Shown here piece by piece: positions 43,977 through 53,305 of a DNA stretch of 64,000 bases. Position numbers and translations under genes: made by a program. Positions within the stretch are counted from its first letter, which is position 1; every line of letters starts with the position of its first letter. Below the pieces are notes generated by a model, which saw only the letters and a list, made by a program, of their open reading frames with translations, did not search any database and was not told the DNA's origin. Source of the stretch: Halobacteriales archaeon QS_1_68_20 (GTDB lineage: Archaea > Halobacteriota > Halobacteria > Halobacteriales > PXRE01); assembly GCA_003021085.1 (NCBI GenBank), contig PXRE01000039.1, positions 1-64,000 on the forward strand, read 5' to 3'.

Positions 43977-44267
43977 TTACTCCACCCCGTCCTCGCGCGG
44001 GCGGCGCCCGACGCGTTCCTCGACTGCGTCGACCTGCCGCTGGACGGCACCGATCTGCTCTCCGACGGACCGCTCGACGGCGTCCTCGACCGTCGTGGAC
44101 ATCCAGTCGGGGTCGAACCGCGCCATCTTCCAGACGACGTAGGACACCAGCACGCCGATGCCGAAGGCGACGCCGACGTTCGTCCCGACGGCGACGATGA
44201 GACCGATGGAGAGGAAGATCAGCGCCCCGTAGGCGAGGTCGACGGCAGCGTCGACGCGGGCCGGGTT
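43977..44267 (-). pseudogene. small membrane/coiled-coil protein without a visible start
   Basis: One minus-strand frame reads DAAVDLAYGALIFLSIGLIV then AVGTNVGVAFGIGVLVSYVV, two transmembrane helices, and ends in a helical tail (EQIGAVQRQVDAVEERVG) before a stop at 43977. It is plainly protein-like, but the frame closes upstream with TAG near 44280 and no ATG, GTG or TTG precedes the helices. A TATA-like TTATATA lies at about 44353. The start may have been lost by a small indel. Confidence 0.5.
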
Positions 44268-44409
44268 CCGGTTAGGAGTAGCTGGGCCGGCCTATTCAGT
44301 GTCGGTGGCGGCCGGTGGTACCCCCGGTGGTCCGTTCTTAAGTGAATTCTCGAGTATATAAGGAAAAATCGCCGCTAGCGACGTCGACGCGGCCCGAACG
44401 ACGCCCGAG

Positions 44410-44985
44410 TTACGAGATGAACTTGTTGTCCCGCCAGTCGACGCCGTTCTCGGCGGCCTTCTCGCTGGCGGGGCCCTCGACGACCTCGATGGTCGCGGGC
44501 CGTTCTTCGCCGTCCACGATCCGCGTCGCGACGAGTTCGTCGTCCTCTTCGGTGATGGCGGTCAGGGTACCCTTCTCGGCGTGGGTGGCCAGGTCCTTCA
44601 GGACGAGGAACATCTCGTACTGGAGGGCGGTGTTCTGCAGGACGGTCTCGCGTTCGCCCTTGAAGGCGGCGTACTCGACGAGCTCCGACTCGATCTCTTC
44701 GTCTTCGTCCTGCCACTGGGGGCCGGTCTGGGGCGTCCGGGTGCGCTCGCCGTCCTCCTCGTAGATGCGGGTCTCGGTAACGCTGGCTTTCAGCTGCGCG
44801 GTCGGCGTGTACTTGCTGATGGAGTCGTCGTCGGCGACTGCGCGCAGGATTAGGGTGTTGTTACGACGGGTGATGTCGACGTCCGCGACGCCGTTCGGGA
44901 GGAGCGGGTCTTCGTCGAAGTACTCGTGGACCGTTTCCAGGGGGATCTCGAGCGTCGAGTGGAGTCGGTAAACGCTGCTGGACAT
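44410..44985 (-). CDS. conserved haloarchaeal protein, function unknown
   Basis: The 191-residue acidic protein begins MSSSVYRLHSTLEIPLETVH and has beta/alpha character: RRNNTLILRAVADDD, then FKGERETVLQNTALQYEMFL, then TLTAITEEDDELVATRIVDG. No membrane segment or cysteine pair. It looks well-conserved and soluble but I cannot name a family. The leader is about 75 bp with a TATA-like CTATATG near 45064. Confidence 0.75.
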   Translation of the reverse strand: MSSSVYRLHSTLEIPLETVHEYFDEDPLLPNGVADVDITRRNNTLILRAVADDDSISKYTPTAQLKASVTETRIYEEDGERTRTPQTGPQWQDEDEEIESELVEYAAFKGERETVLQNTALQYEMFLVLKDLATHAEKGTLTAITEEDDELVATRIVDGEERPATIEVVEGPASEKAAENGVDWRDNKFIS

Positions 44986-45228
44986 GGGTGGTGGGGCTGG
45001 GTGAGACGATTTGTCGGCGTGGCTGTACGCCGGTCTCTTGGTGCAGTGTACGGGACCGGGACATATAGGACCTACTCTTTTGTGCGGTGGCCTACCGGGG
45101 AAACGTTAAATTACTCCCGTCTACCACCTCCATACTTCGGCGTTGCCGGCCACCACGGCACCGGTCGCCGCTACCCTCGTCTCCCCCGGACGGTCACCCT
45201 CTTGAGGGTCGCCCGCGTACCGGTCGCC

Positions 45229-45555
45229 GTGACCGATCCGACACCGGACGACGTCCCGACCGTCTCCTGCTCGCGCTGTGACCGCGAGTGGGACCTGGCG
45301 TACGAACTCGACGACCTGCAGGTCGGCAACCAGGCGCTGGAACAGTTCGCGCTGGACCACGAGCGCCACACGGGCCACTTCCCCGACGGCGTCGAGACCT
45401 GGCGCGCGGACTGCCGGCGCTGCCCCGAAACGATCCAGCGACTCTCCGAGAACGCGGCACGCCGCTGGGCGGAGACTCACGCCCGACACACGGGCCACGC
45501 GATCGATCTTCACCACGCCGACGACGAGGCGACGACGCGCGTCGAACCGCCGTAG
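45229..45555 (+). CDS. small zinc-binding protein (GTG start)
   Basis: The 108-residue protein has CSRCDREW near residue 11 and CRRCPETIQR near 61, together with two similar H-T-GH segments (DHERHTGHFP, THARHTGHAI). This suggests two small Cys/His sites and an internal duplication. The GTG at 45229 gives the compact protein; no ATG exists in frame nearby. Function unknown. Confidence 0.7.
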   Translation: MTDPTPDDVPTVSCSRCDREWDLAYELDDLQVGNQALEQFALDHERHTGHFPDGVETWRADCRRCPETIQRLSENAARRWAETHARHTGHAIDLHHADDEATTRVEPP

Positions 45556-45754
45556 AGACCCCCGGTCTACGAGTGCTCCCGTGGGCAAGGTTCGGCTTGT
45601 TCCTCCACTCGCCCGGCGCCCGGTTACGTTCGCACCGGTAGGTCGTGTCCGCCGGAAGTCCCGTTCGCCCAGCGTCGGTCCCGACGGCGTGGCGCAAACT
45701 CACACCGGTTCCACGTTCTTACGTAACTCCCCATAAAATTCTTTACTACTAAAG

Positions 45755-46657
45755 TTGGATAAAATTGTGGCGGACAGAAGGGGGAGCGGCCCCGCGACGC
45801 GGTACGACAGTATTAGACGACGAGACGTTCTCAAGAGCGCCGCGGTGGCCGGCCTGGCCGCATCACCTCGGAGGAATGGGACGGCCGTGGCATCCGGGCC
45901 TGGCCCGAGGGTCCCATCGACGGCGTCAGGGACACGGACGTCCAGCCCCGTGGACGCCACACCGCGCTGTGGGCGGGCGCCAACGACCGACCACCGTCTA
46001 CGGCTACGACTTCCAGTACGACGCCGACGGCGGACTCTTCGAGCGGTACGGTTCGGACGTCATCCTCGACTCGGCGTCCGGTACCGACCCGGAAGTGTTC
46101 TCCCCGAAGAACCTGCCGCTCGACGCCGAGGAAGCGGCCGGTGGCTGTGGCTCCGGGAGCGGCCGGACGGGTCCAGGACCGGTGACGCCGTCTACCGCGG
46201 CGACGCGACGGCCGTCGTCGCCGACCACTACGACACCGGCGACCGCGCGGGCGTGGAGTTCACCCTCATAAACGACGCCAGCCAGGACCTGACCGTGACG
46301 CACGTCACGGTGACGCCGGGGGACTCCAGCGTCGACGAACTCCACGACGAGGACGGCGGCATCGGCCGGGGGGTCAGCGAGGTCCACGTCGACGCGGACG
46401 TGAAAGACGGCGTCTGTGACGTGAGTGGCAGTGGGTCACTGCCCCGGACGTTCGACCTCGCCACCGACGGCTGGAGCGACGACGCCGACGCGGTCGCCGT
46501 CCTCTCGGCCGGTTCGTCCGGGTCGTTCGCGCCCAGTCGGTTCGAGGCCGGCGGCACGCCGGTCGACATGGTCGGGCAGGCGGTCGACGTCGACCTCGAC
46601 TTCGAGTTCGACGGCGGCACGACCGGGTCGGCGTCGTTCACCCTGAATCCCGAGTGA
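45755..46657 (+). pseudogene. Tat-exported protein, frameshifted
   Basis: The start has a twin-arginine signal (SIRRRDVLKSAAVAGLAA). Plausible protein then appears in a second frame (TVYGYDFQYDADGGLFERYG to FSPKNLPLDAEEAAG, about 45998-46140) and returns to the first (VEFTLINDASQDLTVTHVTV to SASFTLNPE). At least two indels break it. The C-terminal beta-rich domain with sequence of exported haloarchaeal type is intact. Start from an AT-rich promoter region near 45735. Confidence 0.72.
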
Positions 46658-46665
46658 TCGCGGCG

Positions 46666-47427
46666 TCACCGTTCGCGGGCCGGTTCCCGCTGGCGGTCGT
46701 CCTCGCGGGCGAGTCGACCGTCACCGGACTCCCGACCGGCAGGTTCGACGTCGCCGGGACCGGCGTCGTCGCTCCCGCCGCTCCGGAACTCCAGGGTCAA
46801 CGGCCTGGCGATGCGACGGGCGACTTTCCCAGTCCAGTCGTGAATCCGCGCCACACGCCCCTTTGGTTCGGTCTGGGTGACCTGCAGTTCGCTGCCCTCC
46901 TGGCTGACCACACCGCGGACGCGGAGGTGTTCCAGCGCGGCGTCGACGGTTTCGTCGTCGGACTCCATCGCGTCGGAGAGTTCCCGCCGCGTCATCGGTC
47001 GGTCCCGTAGCGTCTCCTGGATCTTCCGCGCGACGTAGTCGCGGTAGACCGTCCGGCCGTCGGGGGGATCCGCCGCGTCGGTCGTGCCCTTGTGGCGGAC
47101 GGTCTGGACGGCGTCGAGCAGGAACCAGGACCCCACTGCCAGGAAAGCGAGTTGAAGCCAGCCCGGGTCCTCGCCCAGTGCGATCATCCCCGCGCTGCCG
47201 ACGGACGCGACCACGCCGACCCAGGCGCGTTCGACGGACTCCCGGAGGTCGTAGGCCTCCGAGGCGGCGTCGGCCAGGCCGGCGACGACGACGAGGGTCC
47301 CAGTCATCGCCAGCTTGGCGACCGACGCGCCGAGGCCCACCCGGAGACCGACGAGGAATGCAAGTCCCAGCACCAGCGACCGGCGGTCGAGTCGGTCGCG
47401 GAGGGCATCGCGGAGACTCCCGGACAT
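46666..47427 (-). CDS. membrane protein with C-terminal winged-helix domain
   Basis: The 253-residue protein has transmembrane segments in the N-terminal half (about 17-31, 39-51, 70-84 and 90-105) and a winged-helix-like domain at about 135-195 (RPMTRRELSDAMESDDETVD, ALEHLRVRGVVSQEGSELQV). The layout of a membrane part plus a DNA-binding part suggests a membrane-bound regulator. Start 47427 (MSGSLRDALRDRL) preferred over 47478. Confidence 0.72.
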   Translation of the reverse strand: MSGSLRDALRDRLDRRSLVLGLAFLVGLRVGLGASVAKLAMTGTLVVVAGLADAASEAYDLRESVERAWVGVVASVGSAGMIALGEDPGWLQLAFLAVGSWFLLDAVQTVRHKGTTDAADPPDGRTVYRDYVARKIQETLRDRPMTRRELSDAMESDDETVDAALEHLRVRGVVSQEGSELQVTQTEPKGRVARIHDWTGKVARRIARPLTLEFRSGGSDDAGPGDVEPAGRESGDGRLAREDDRQREPARER

Positions 47428-47474
47428 TGGCGGACGGTTCTCGGCCACTCCCCAAATTCTGGCGTTGTGCCCGT

Positions 47475-48821
47475 TCAATCGGCCGTCGACGGATCCCCGG
47501 CCGTCTCCGGCACCTCACCGGGATCGACCAGCGGCGTCCCGTCGGCCTGCGGCCCCAGTCGCGGGCCGAACGGCGGGTCCGAGGGGTCGATCCGGCGGCG
47601 CTCCGGGTAGTCGGTCGAGCGCTCGACCGGGGTCCGCCCGATGGCGGAGATCATCTCGACGTAGTCCGCCACCGAGCGGAACTCGCCGTACTCGCCGCCC
47701 GCCCGCTTGGTGATCTCCTCGCTGAGGATGGTGCCCATGAAGTCGTCGGCGCCACAGGAGAGCATCTTCAGGCCCAGTTCGTCGCCGTACTTCACCCACG
47801 AGGACTGGAGGTGATCGACGTTGTCCAGAAAGAGCCGTGAAACCGCGATCATCAACTCGTCCTCGTGGCGGGTCGCGCCGCCCTCGACCATGCCGCGCTC
47901 GTACAGCGGCGTCTCGGGGTGGACGAACGAGAGGGGGACGAACTCCGTGATGGCGCCCGTCCGGTCCTGCAGGTCACGGATCACCCCGAGGTGTTTCGCC
48001 CGGTGGGCCTCGTTCTCGACGTGGCCGTACATGATCGTCGCCGTCGTCGGCAGGCCCACGTTCGCGGCGGCCTCCATCGCCTCGACCCACTCGTCGGTGC
48101 CGATCTTGCCGGGGCAGATCACGTCTCGGACCTCGTCGACGAGAATCTCGGCGGCCGTGCCGGGCACCGAGTCCAGGCCCGCGTCCTTCAGGCGGCCGTA
48201 CACCTCCTCGTAACTCCAGTCGGTCCCCCGGCGGGCGTGGTAGGCCTCCTCGGGGGTCATCGAGTGGACGTGGACGCCGCCGACGCTCATGGCCGCCAGT
48301 TGCTCGACGTAGGTGGCGGGGTCTTTCTCGTAGCGCTCCGGCGATTTGTAGTTGAGGTCCTCGCGGTCGCTGGCCTCCAGTACCTCGCGGTGTTCGTCGT
48401 CCAGCGCGAACGCCGGATGGAGGCCGGACACCGACGTGACTTCGTAGATGCCCCGCTGGACGGCGTCCTCGACGATGTGGCGGGACTCGGCGGGCAGGAA
48501 GTGCTTGCTCCGGTCCTTGAAGTTGCAGAACAGACACCCCGTGTTGCACGCGGTGGTGACGTTGTTGTTGAGGTTGACGACGAACGTCACCTCGTCGCCG
48601 ACCACCTCGGCCCGGCGACGGTCCGCGGCCTCCAGCACCCGTTCTTTCCGCCCCGGGTGGATCCCCTCACGGTCGGTTCCCGTCGTGAGGAGTTCGGTCG
48701 CGTCCTCGACCGTCAACCGCTCGCTGGCCCGGGCCTTTGCCAGGGCGTTCTCGAACGCCTGGTCGGTCTCCGGGACGCAGTCGAACGTCACGTCGGTACC
48801 GCCGGTGAACCCGTCGCCCAT
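47475..48821 (-). CDS. cofH: CofH, subunit of FO synthase (F420 biosynthesis)
   Basis: The 448-residue radical SAM enzyme makes, with CofG, the 7,8-didemethyl-8-hydroxy-5-deazariboflavin chromophore of coenzyme F420. The cluster motif CNTGCLFCNF (CxxxCxxC) is near residue 92. Further family text: SVSGLHPAFALDD, VHVHSMTPEEAYHARR, SVPGTAAEILVDEVRDVICP and PTTATIMYGHVENEAHRAKH. CofG is not in the window next to it. A C-terminal tail of about 40 residues looks halophile-specific. Confidence 0.93.
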   Translation of the reverse strand: MGDGFTGGTDVTFDCVPETDQAFENALAKARASERLTVEDATELLTTGTDREGIHPGRKERVLEAADRRRAEVVGDEVTFVVNLNNNVTTACNTGCLFCNFKDRSKHFLPAESRHIVEDAVQRGIYEVTSVSGLHPAFALDDEHREVLEASDREDLNYKSPERYEKDPATYVEQLAAMSVGGVHVHSMTPEEAYHARRGTDWSYEEVYGRLKDAGLDSVPGTAAEILVDEVRDVICPGKIGTDEWVEAMEAAANVGLPTTATIMYGHVENEAHRAKHLGVIRDLQDRTGAITEFVPLSFVHPETPLYERGMVEGGATRHEDELMIAVSRLFLDNVDHLQSSWVKYGDELGLKMLSCGADDFMGTILSEEITKRAGGEYGEFRSVADYVEMISAIGRTPVERSTDYPERRRIDPSDPPFGPRLGPQADGTPLVDPGEVPETAGDPSTAD

Positions 48822-48973
48822 CGTCCAGAAGTCGGGGGCGGACGGACAAAAGAAGGGGGGATTCCGGCAGGCGGCGGCACGTCGTCGCGGTCCCGTCGTT
48901 CACGCTCTCCCGGCGGTGGGCGTACGGGTTGCTCCCCACGTGGACGGGACGACCCCGTGATCTGTGTTCTACC

Positions 48974-49032
48974 TAGGTGAATCGAAAAATTTGCATAGGT
49001 GATAGGTAAATGTACGAATTTACTAGGTAAAT
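48974..49032. promoter_or_regulatory. iterated TAGGTRAAT motifs, possible operator array
   Basis: TAGGTGAAT at 48974, TAGGTGAT at 48996, TAGGTAAAT at 49003 and TAGGTAAAT at 49024. The spacings of 22, 7 and 21 bp place most copies about two helical turns apart. Overlapping inverted arms ATTTAC/GTAAAT occur twice (49006-49023 and 49018-49032). The array lies between divergent cofH and the lanthipeptide-like gene. Confidence 0.5.
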
Positions 49033-49243
49033 AATATCGGATCTTTTTCAATCGTCCCCAGCGGTTCCCGGTCGAGCGTCGTCACACCGCCGGTTCCACC
49101 ACACACCGACAAGCGAGTCCTTTTCCCGACTGACGGATCTTCTACACCGTTTTCCCTGCTCGGCGGTCCTGGACTGTCTGTATTAGGGCCGGTTCGAACC
49201 GGTGGAAACCAACGAGGAGTTGCGGTGGAATCTGCACTACCTG

Positions 49244-49250
49244 TATAAAA
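49244..49250 (+). promoter_or_regulatory. TATA box of the lanthipeptide-like precursor gene
   Basis: TATAAAA is centred about 35 bp before the ATG at 49282, which fits archaeal promoters with transcription starting roughly 8-12 bases ahead of the start codon (a very short leader). Confidence 0.6.
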
Positions 49251-49281
49251 CCTTAACCGTATTAAGTAAAATTTCCGAGCG

Positions 49282-49437
49282 ATGTCCCTGATTGAGACAT
49301 CCACCGACAGTTCGGTGATCGGAGCGGAAGACGACATCGCGACCGAGTTCGACGCGGAGTTCGACTCGGAGGCCGAGGGCGAGGACGTCCACGAGATGAC
49401 GACGACGCTCACCCTGGGCTGCTGGGTCGACGACTGA
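49282..49437 (+). CDS. candidate class II lanthipeptide precursor peptide
   Basis: A 51-residue peptide. The N-terminal 38 residues form an acidic leader (MSLIETSTDSSVIGAEDDIA, FDAEFDSEAEGEDVHE) and the last dozen form a possible core, TTTLTLGCWVDD, with four threonines and a single cysteine. A LanM-type enzyme could dehydrate a threonine and form one methyllanthionine ring to the cysteine. The adjacent convergent gene encodes a LanM dehydratase domain, which is the main reason for this call. It has its own TATA box. No double-Gly cleavage site is obvious and no protease or exporter gene is adjacent. Could also be an unrelated small acidic protein. Confidence 0.6.
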   Translation: MSLIETSTDSSVIGAEDDIATEFDAEFDSEAEGEDVHEMTTTLTLGCWVDD

Positions 49438-51579
49438 TCGTCGCCCAGTCGTAGCCGTCGTCGCTCTCGATTGCCGCCTCCCGGACGGACTCGAACACCT
49501 CGGCCGCCTCGCGCCTGAGGGCTTCGTCGCTGGCGGGTTCCGGTTCCGCGGGCGGTCTGGCGCTTGCCGCCTGCGAGGGGGCCGGCGTCGCTTCGAAGCA
49601 CCCGCGGACGAACTCCAGTTGCTCGCGCAGGCCCGTCGGGTCGGCCGTCTCGATCCGTCGCCTGCTCCGCTCCAGGCCGGACTCGTCGGCGTGGACGCCC
49701 AACGGCGTCCCGTCGAGGTGTATCTCCGTCCCGTCGGTCCGGGCGGTGAACCGCGGCGGGTCGAGTCGAGCCAGCGCCGCCCGTTCGGCGTCGTACAGCG
49801 CCCAGGGCCGGGGGTCGCCGACGCTCCCGTCGCACAGCGGCACCGCCAGTTCCTCCATCTCGACGCCGAACCTGGCACCGTCCTGCAGGTAGTCCCGCGA
49901 GGACAGCGACCGGATCACCCGCGCGTACGCCATCGTCGGCCGGTAGACGATCCGGTTCTCGATCCCGGCGAGGGCCGCCGGCAGGCCGACGTCGTCCAGT
50001 CGGCCCTCCTCACGCAACGACAGGACCGTCTCGTAGGCGGATTCGAACCCGTCGAGGATGGCGTCCAGGCGGTCCTCGGGGGGTAGTTCCGTCCCGTCGA
50101 CGGTGGGGACGTTCGGACCGCGGTCGACCCGTGCTGGCTGGTGGTCGACCGTCATCACGTCCGTGTTGACCGCCCTGACGGTCGGCGTCTCGACCGTCTC
50201 GAAGACGGCCGGGTCGGCGGAGACGCCGATGCCCGCGACCACGGGGAGCGTGCCGTTCCGCTCGCCGTCGGCGTGGCCGTCGCCGGCCGTCTCCACGTCG
50301 TAGGGGAGCAACAGCGTCTGGAGGACGCTGTCCTCCACGAGGCTCCCGGTCCCGGTGGGCCGTGGTCGCCTGTCGGGGTCGACGAAGGGGTGCAGCACCG
50401 TCTCGGCGTCGACCAGCACGGGGTGTTCGCCGGCGGCCCTGAGGTTCTCGAAGTGGCTGTCCCGGAACTCCGTGAACGACGCGAGACAGAGCAGGGCGCC
50501 GGCCCGCCGGTAGTACCGATCGGCCGCCGCCTCGTCCGGGCACTCCGCCGGTTCGATCCACTCCATCCACCCGTACTCTCCGCGGGCGAGGTAGGCCGGC
50601 GTCTCGATGGCGGGGGTCGGGAGGAACTCGTCGACGGCCTCGACCATCCGGTAGAAGGCCGCCCCGGCGTCGACGCTGCGGGGCTTGTACGCGACGGTGA
50701 CGCCCGACTCGAAGGCGACCCGCATGACCGCCCGGCCGTCGCCGTGGGTGTCGTCCGCCAGGGGTTCGAGGTCGGTCACCTGGCCCGTCGCCCCGAACTG
50801 CTCGGCCAGGCGCTCCCGGTCGGCCTCCAGGCGGTCGGCGAACTCCTGCAGGTGGTCGACCCACTGGCGGACCTGGGTCGCCACCAGGCGGGCGAACACG
50901 GGGTACTCCAGGCACAGGTCCGTGAATCCGCCCGCGAACAGACCGTCCACGAACCGGTCGTAGTAGTCGGTCGGCGGGTCCTCGAACTCCCCCGGGTCCG
51001 CCCGTGCCAGGTCCGGGTCGTGTCTCGCGACGAAGGATTTGAACTCCACGTAGAGGATGCGTACGAACCGCCGCGCGAACCGCCGGCGGAACCACTCGAC
51101 CATCGCGACTACGGCGGCTTCCGGGAGGACGCTCCGGGGTTCCGCCGGGAGTCGACTCCGTGCGAACGCGGCCACGGCGGCCGAGAGTTCGCCGAACGGT
51201 AGTTCGCTCCCGTGTTCGTGGGCGTCCCCGTCCACTGCGTCGTCACTGTTGGGCCCCGCTCGCTCGCGGAACTCCCCGGGTCGCTCGCACGGACGCTCGC
51301 CGCCAGGTCCTCCACCGGGCGTATCCAGTCCGGCAGGGGTTCGTCCGGCGCCAGCGCGACCGCCGCGCACGCCTGGCGGCACGCTTCCCTTGTCGCCCCC
51401 GCGCGGGCGAGTCGTCGTTCGAACGACGCTTCGTCCGGGAACAGGTCCCGCCACGCGTCGAACGTGTCCGTTCCTCTATCGCCGGTCACCAGCGCGTCCG
51501 GGTCCGCCAGTCGCTCCGTGAGGGTCCGCGCGCGGCCGGCCACCATCCGTCTCTGGTCGTCGGTGAACGCACCGGCCAT
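49409..51579 (-). pseudogene. LanM-type lanthionine synthetase: dehydratase domain only, frameshifted
   Basis: The minus strand encodes a class II lanthipeptide dehydratase (DUF4135-like). The N terminus ([20 protein letters not shown] to VRASDPGSS) is in one frame; a one-base change near 51250, in a G/C run, leads to the rest. Active-site text is present: YKPRSVDAGAAFYRMV, YGWMEWIEP, FTEFRDSHFENLRAAGEHPV (Asp, His, Asn) and LVDAETVLHP (Asp). The chain ends AAIESDDGYDWATISRRPSS where the LanC cyclase domain should begin, so about 350 residues are missing. Its end overlaps the precursor gene by 29 bp antisense. A truncated relic is likeliest; a dehydratase working with a distant LanC is possible. 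Confidence 0.85.
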
Positions 51580-51762
51580 CAGGTCCCTGCACCTCGTTGG
51601 GAGTCGTCGCGTCCGGGTTCAGCCGCGCCGTCGGCCGGTCTCCTCGGGGTTACCCTCATACTGTTCGATTGTCGACGTATCCCGAATACCGTCGGCAAAA
51701 CGCTTTCGGAGGGTCGGTGGCGAACTGAAACCTTGATTGGAGCGGACGACGAGGGTTCGACC

Positions 51763-52797
51763 GTGACCAGCGTCAAGGACTTCCGGATCGAGGAGGAACC
51801 GGGCGAGGTCGAACTGGGCCTGGGGGTGTTCGAGTTCACCGACGACTACTCGGTGTTCGACTGGGGGAAGATGCCGGACGCCATCCCGGGGAAGGGTGCG
51901 AGCCTCTGTACGATGGGTGCGTACAACTTCGAACTGCTGGAGAACCGGGGCGTCCCGACCCACTACGAGGGCGTCGTTGTCGACGGCCGGCCGACGGAAC
52001 TGGACGAGCTTGACCCCGACGAACTCGACGCACCGCCCCGCGAGATGGCATTCGGCGTCGCGAACGTGCCGGACCTCCCGTTCGAGGACGGCGAGTACGA
52101 CTACGAGGCCTACCACGACGAGGCGGGACCGAACCACTTCGTCCCCCTCGAAATCGTCTTCCGGAACGCGGTGCCGGTGGGATCCAGTCTCCGGAAGCGA
52201 ACCGACCCCTCGGACCACGGCCTGGACTACGACGAGTGGCCCGACGAGGACCTCGAACTCGACGACCCCATCGTGGAGTTCTCGACGAAACTCGAACGGC
52301 AGGACCGGTACCTCTCCCGGGAGGAGGCCGACGACATCGCCGGGTTCACGCCGATCCGCAAACTGGAGTCGCTGGCGAAGGCGGTCAACCGCTTCCTCAC
52401 GGAACACGCCGACGAACGGGGGTTCGTCCACCAGGACGGCAAGATGGAGTGCATCTTCCACCAGGGCGAGGTGAAGGTCGCCGACGTCGTGGGGACGTTC
52501 GACGAGAATCGCTACCTGTACGACGGCCAGCAGGGCAGCAAGGAGGTGCTCCGGCAGTACCACCAGCGGACCCAGCCCGAATGGGTGCAGGCCGTCTCCG
52601 ACGCGAAGCGCGAGGCCCGTGAGCGCGACGTCGCGGACTGGAAGTCGCTGTGCGAGCGGGACCCCGAACCGCTGGACGAATCCGTCGTCGGGCTGGCCGC
52701 AGACCTCTACGGGGCCGGAGCCAACGCCTACACGGGCCAGCAGTGGTTCGACGCGCCCGAACTGGACGAGGTGGTCGACGCAGTACGCCAACTGTAA
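51763..52797 (+). CDS. purC: phosphoribosylaminoimidazole-succinocarboxamide synthase (PurC)
   Basis: The 344-residue SAICAR synthetase joins aspartate to CAIR in purine synthesis. It starts at GTG ([13 protein letters not shown]), matching the usual haloarchaeal MTSVKEF start, and has [20 protein letters not shown] (the ATP/substrate loop) near residue 27, then [20 protein letters not shown] near 125 and a long acidic insert. purS and purQ lie 0.5 kb downstream on the same strand. Confidence 0.95.
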   Translation: MTSVKDFRIEEEPGEVELGLGVFEFTDDYSVFDWGKMPDAIPGKGASLCTMGAYNFELLENRGVPTHYEGVVVDGRPTELDELDPDELDAPPREMAFGVANVPDLPFEDGEYDYEAYHDEAGPNHFVPLEIVFRNAVPVGSSLRKRTDPSDHGLDYDEWPDEDLELDDPIVEFSTKLERQDRYLSREEADDIAGFTPIRKLESLAKAVNRFLTEHADERGFVHQDGKMECIFHQGEVKVADVVGTFDENRYLYDGQQGSKEVLRQYHQRTQPEWVQAVSDAKREARERDVADWKSLCERDPEPLDESVVGLAADLYGAGANAYTGQQWFDAPELDEVVDAVRQL

Positions 52798-52848
52798 GGC
52801 CGGTTAAAAGCGTACTTCTTAACAGCCCGGAGCCACTATCGGAGCGGC

Positions 52849-53106
52849 GTGCCAGACTACACGATCACGCTCCTCGAACGCGACCAGGCCCAGCTGGAGC
52901 AGCTCGCCGAGGAGGAGTTCGTCAGTCGCGAGGAGGCCATCGAGGAGTTGCTACGCGCCGGCATCGAAGCCTACCGGACCGGCGGCAGCGACGACGTGGC
53001 CGGCACCGACATCTCCGAGGAGTTCGCCGACGACATGTGGGACACCGCCGAGGACCCCGGTGCCCGCGGCGAGTCCCACGGCCAGGACGACGGCTACTCC
53101 TTCTGA
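52849..53106 (+). CDS. ribbon-helix-helix (CopG/Arc-like) protein
   Basis: The 85-residue protein begins with a beta strand then two helices (VPDYTITLLERDQAQLEQLA, EEFVSREEAIEELLRAGIEA), the ribbon-helix-helix DNA-binding pattern in a dimer, followed by an acidic tail ending DDGYSF. The GTG start is the only one fitting. Placed 51 bp after purC; it could regulate purine genes, which is inference from position only. Confidence 0.75.
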   Translation: MPDYTITLLERDQAQLEQLAEEEFVSREEAIEELLRAGIEAYRTGGSDDVAGTDISEEFADDMWDTAEDPGARGESHGQDDGYSF

Positions 53107-53136
53107 CGGCGGCCCAGCGTTCGGCCCCGCACCGTA

Positions 53137-53163
53137 TATGAATATATGTGCATATGTTCACAT
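53137..53163. repeat. 27-bp AT-rich near-palindrome, copy C
   Basis: Differs from copy B at two positions, both transitions. Halves TATGAATATATG and CATATGTTCACAT. It lies 30 bp after the ribbon-helix-helix gene and 142 bp before purS. Confidence 0.8.
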
Positions 53164-53305
53164 AGCCGTGCCCGGGGCGCGGTCGCCGGTTCTTTGTCTG
53201 GGCCCTCCGTCCGCTTGCTCGTCTCGTTCCGAGCGGTTGTCCACGGTCGTGTAATAGCCGGACGATTCACAAGCGTTATTGAGCACGACCGCCCAACCAC
53301 GGGTG

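Larger units (their letters stand above)
48822..49281. other. intergenic region between cofH and the lanthipeptide-like gene
   Basis: No coding sequence is convincing. The stretch 48960-49050 is AT-rich with repeated TAGGTRAAT motifs, unlike the surrounding GC-rich DNA. The last 40 bp hold the TATA box of the downstream small gene. The AT-rich break suggests that the 48.96-51.6 kb segment was acquired. Confidence 0.65.

Noticed and set aside
44410-44985. Plus-strand frames over the 191-residue protein gene
   Set aside because: The minus-strand product is acidic and protein-like; the plus-strand frames are Ser/Arg-rich shadows.
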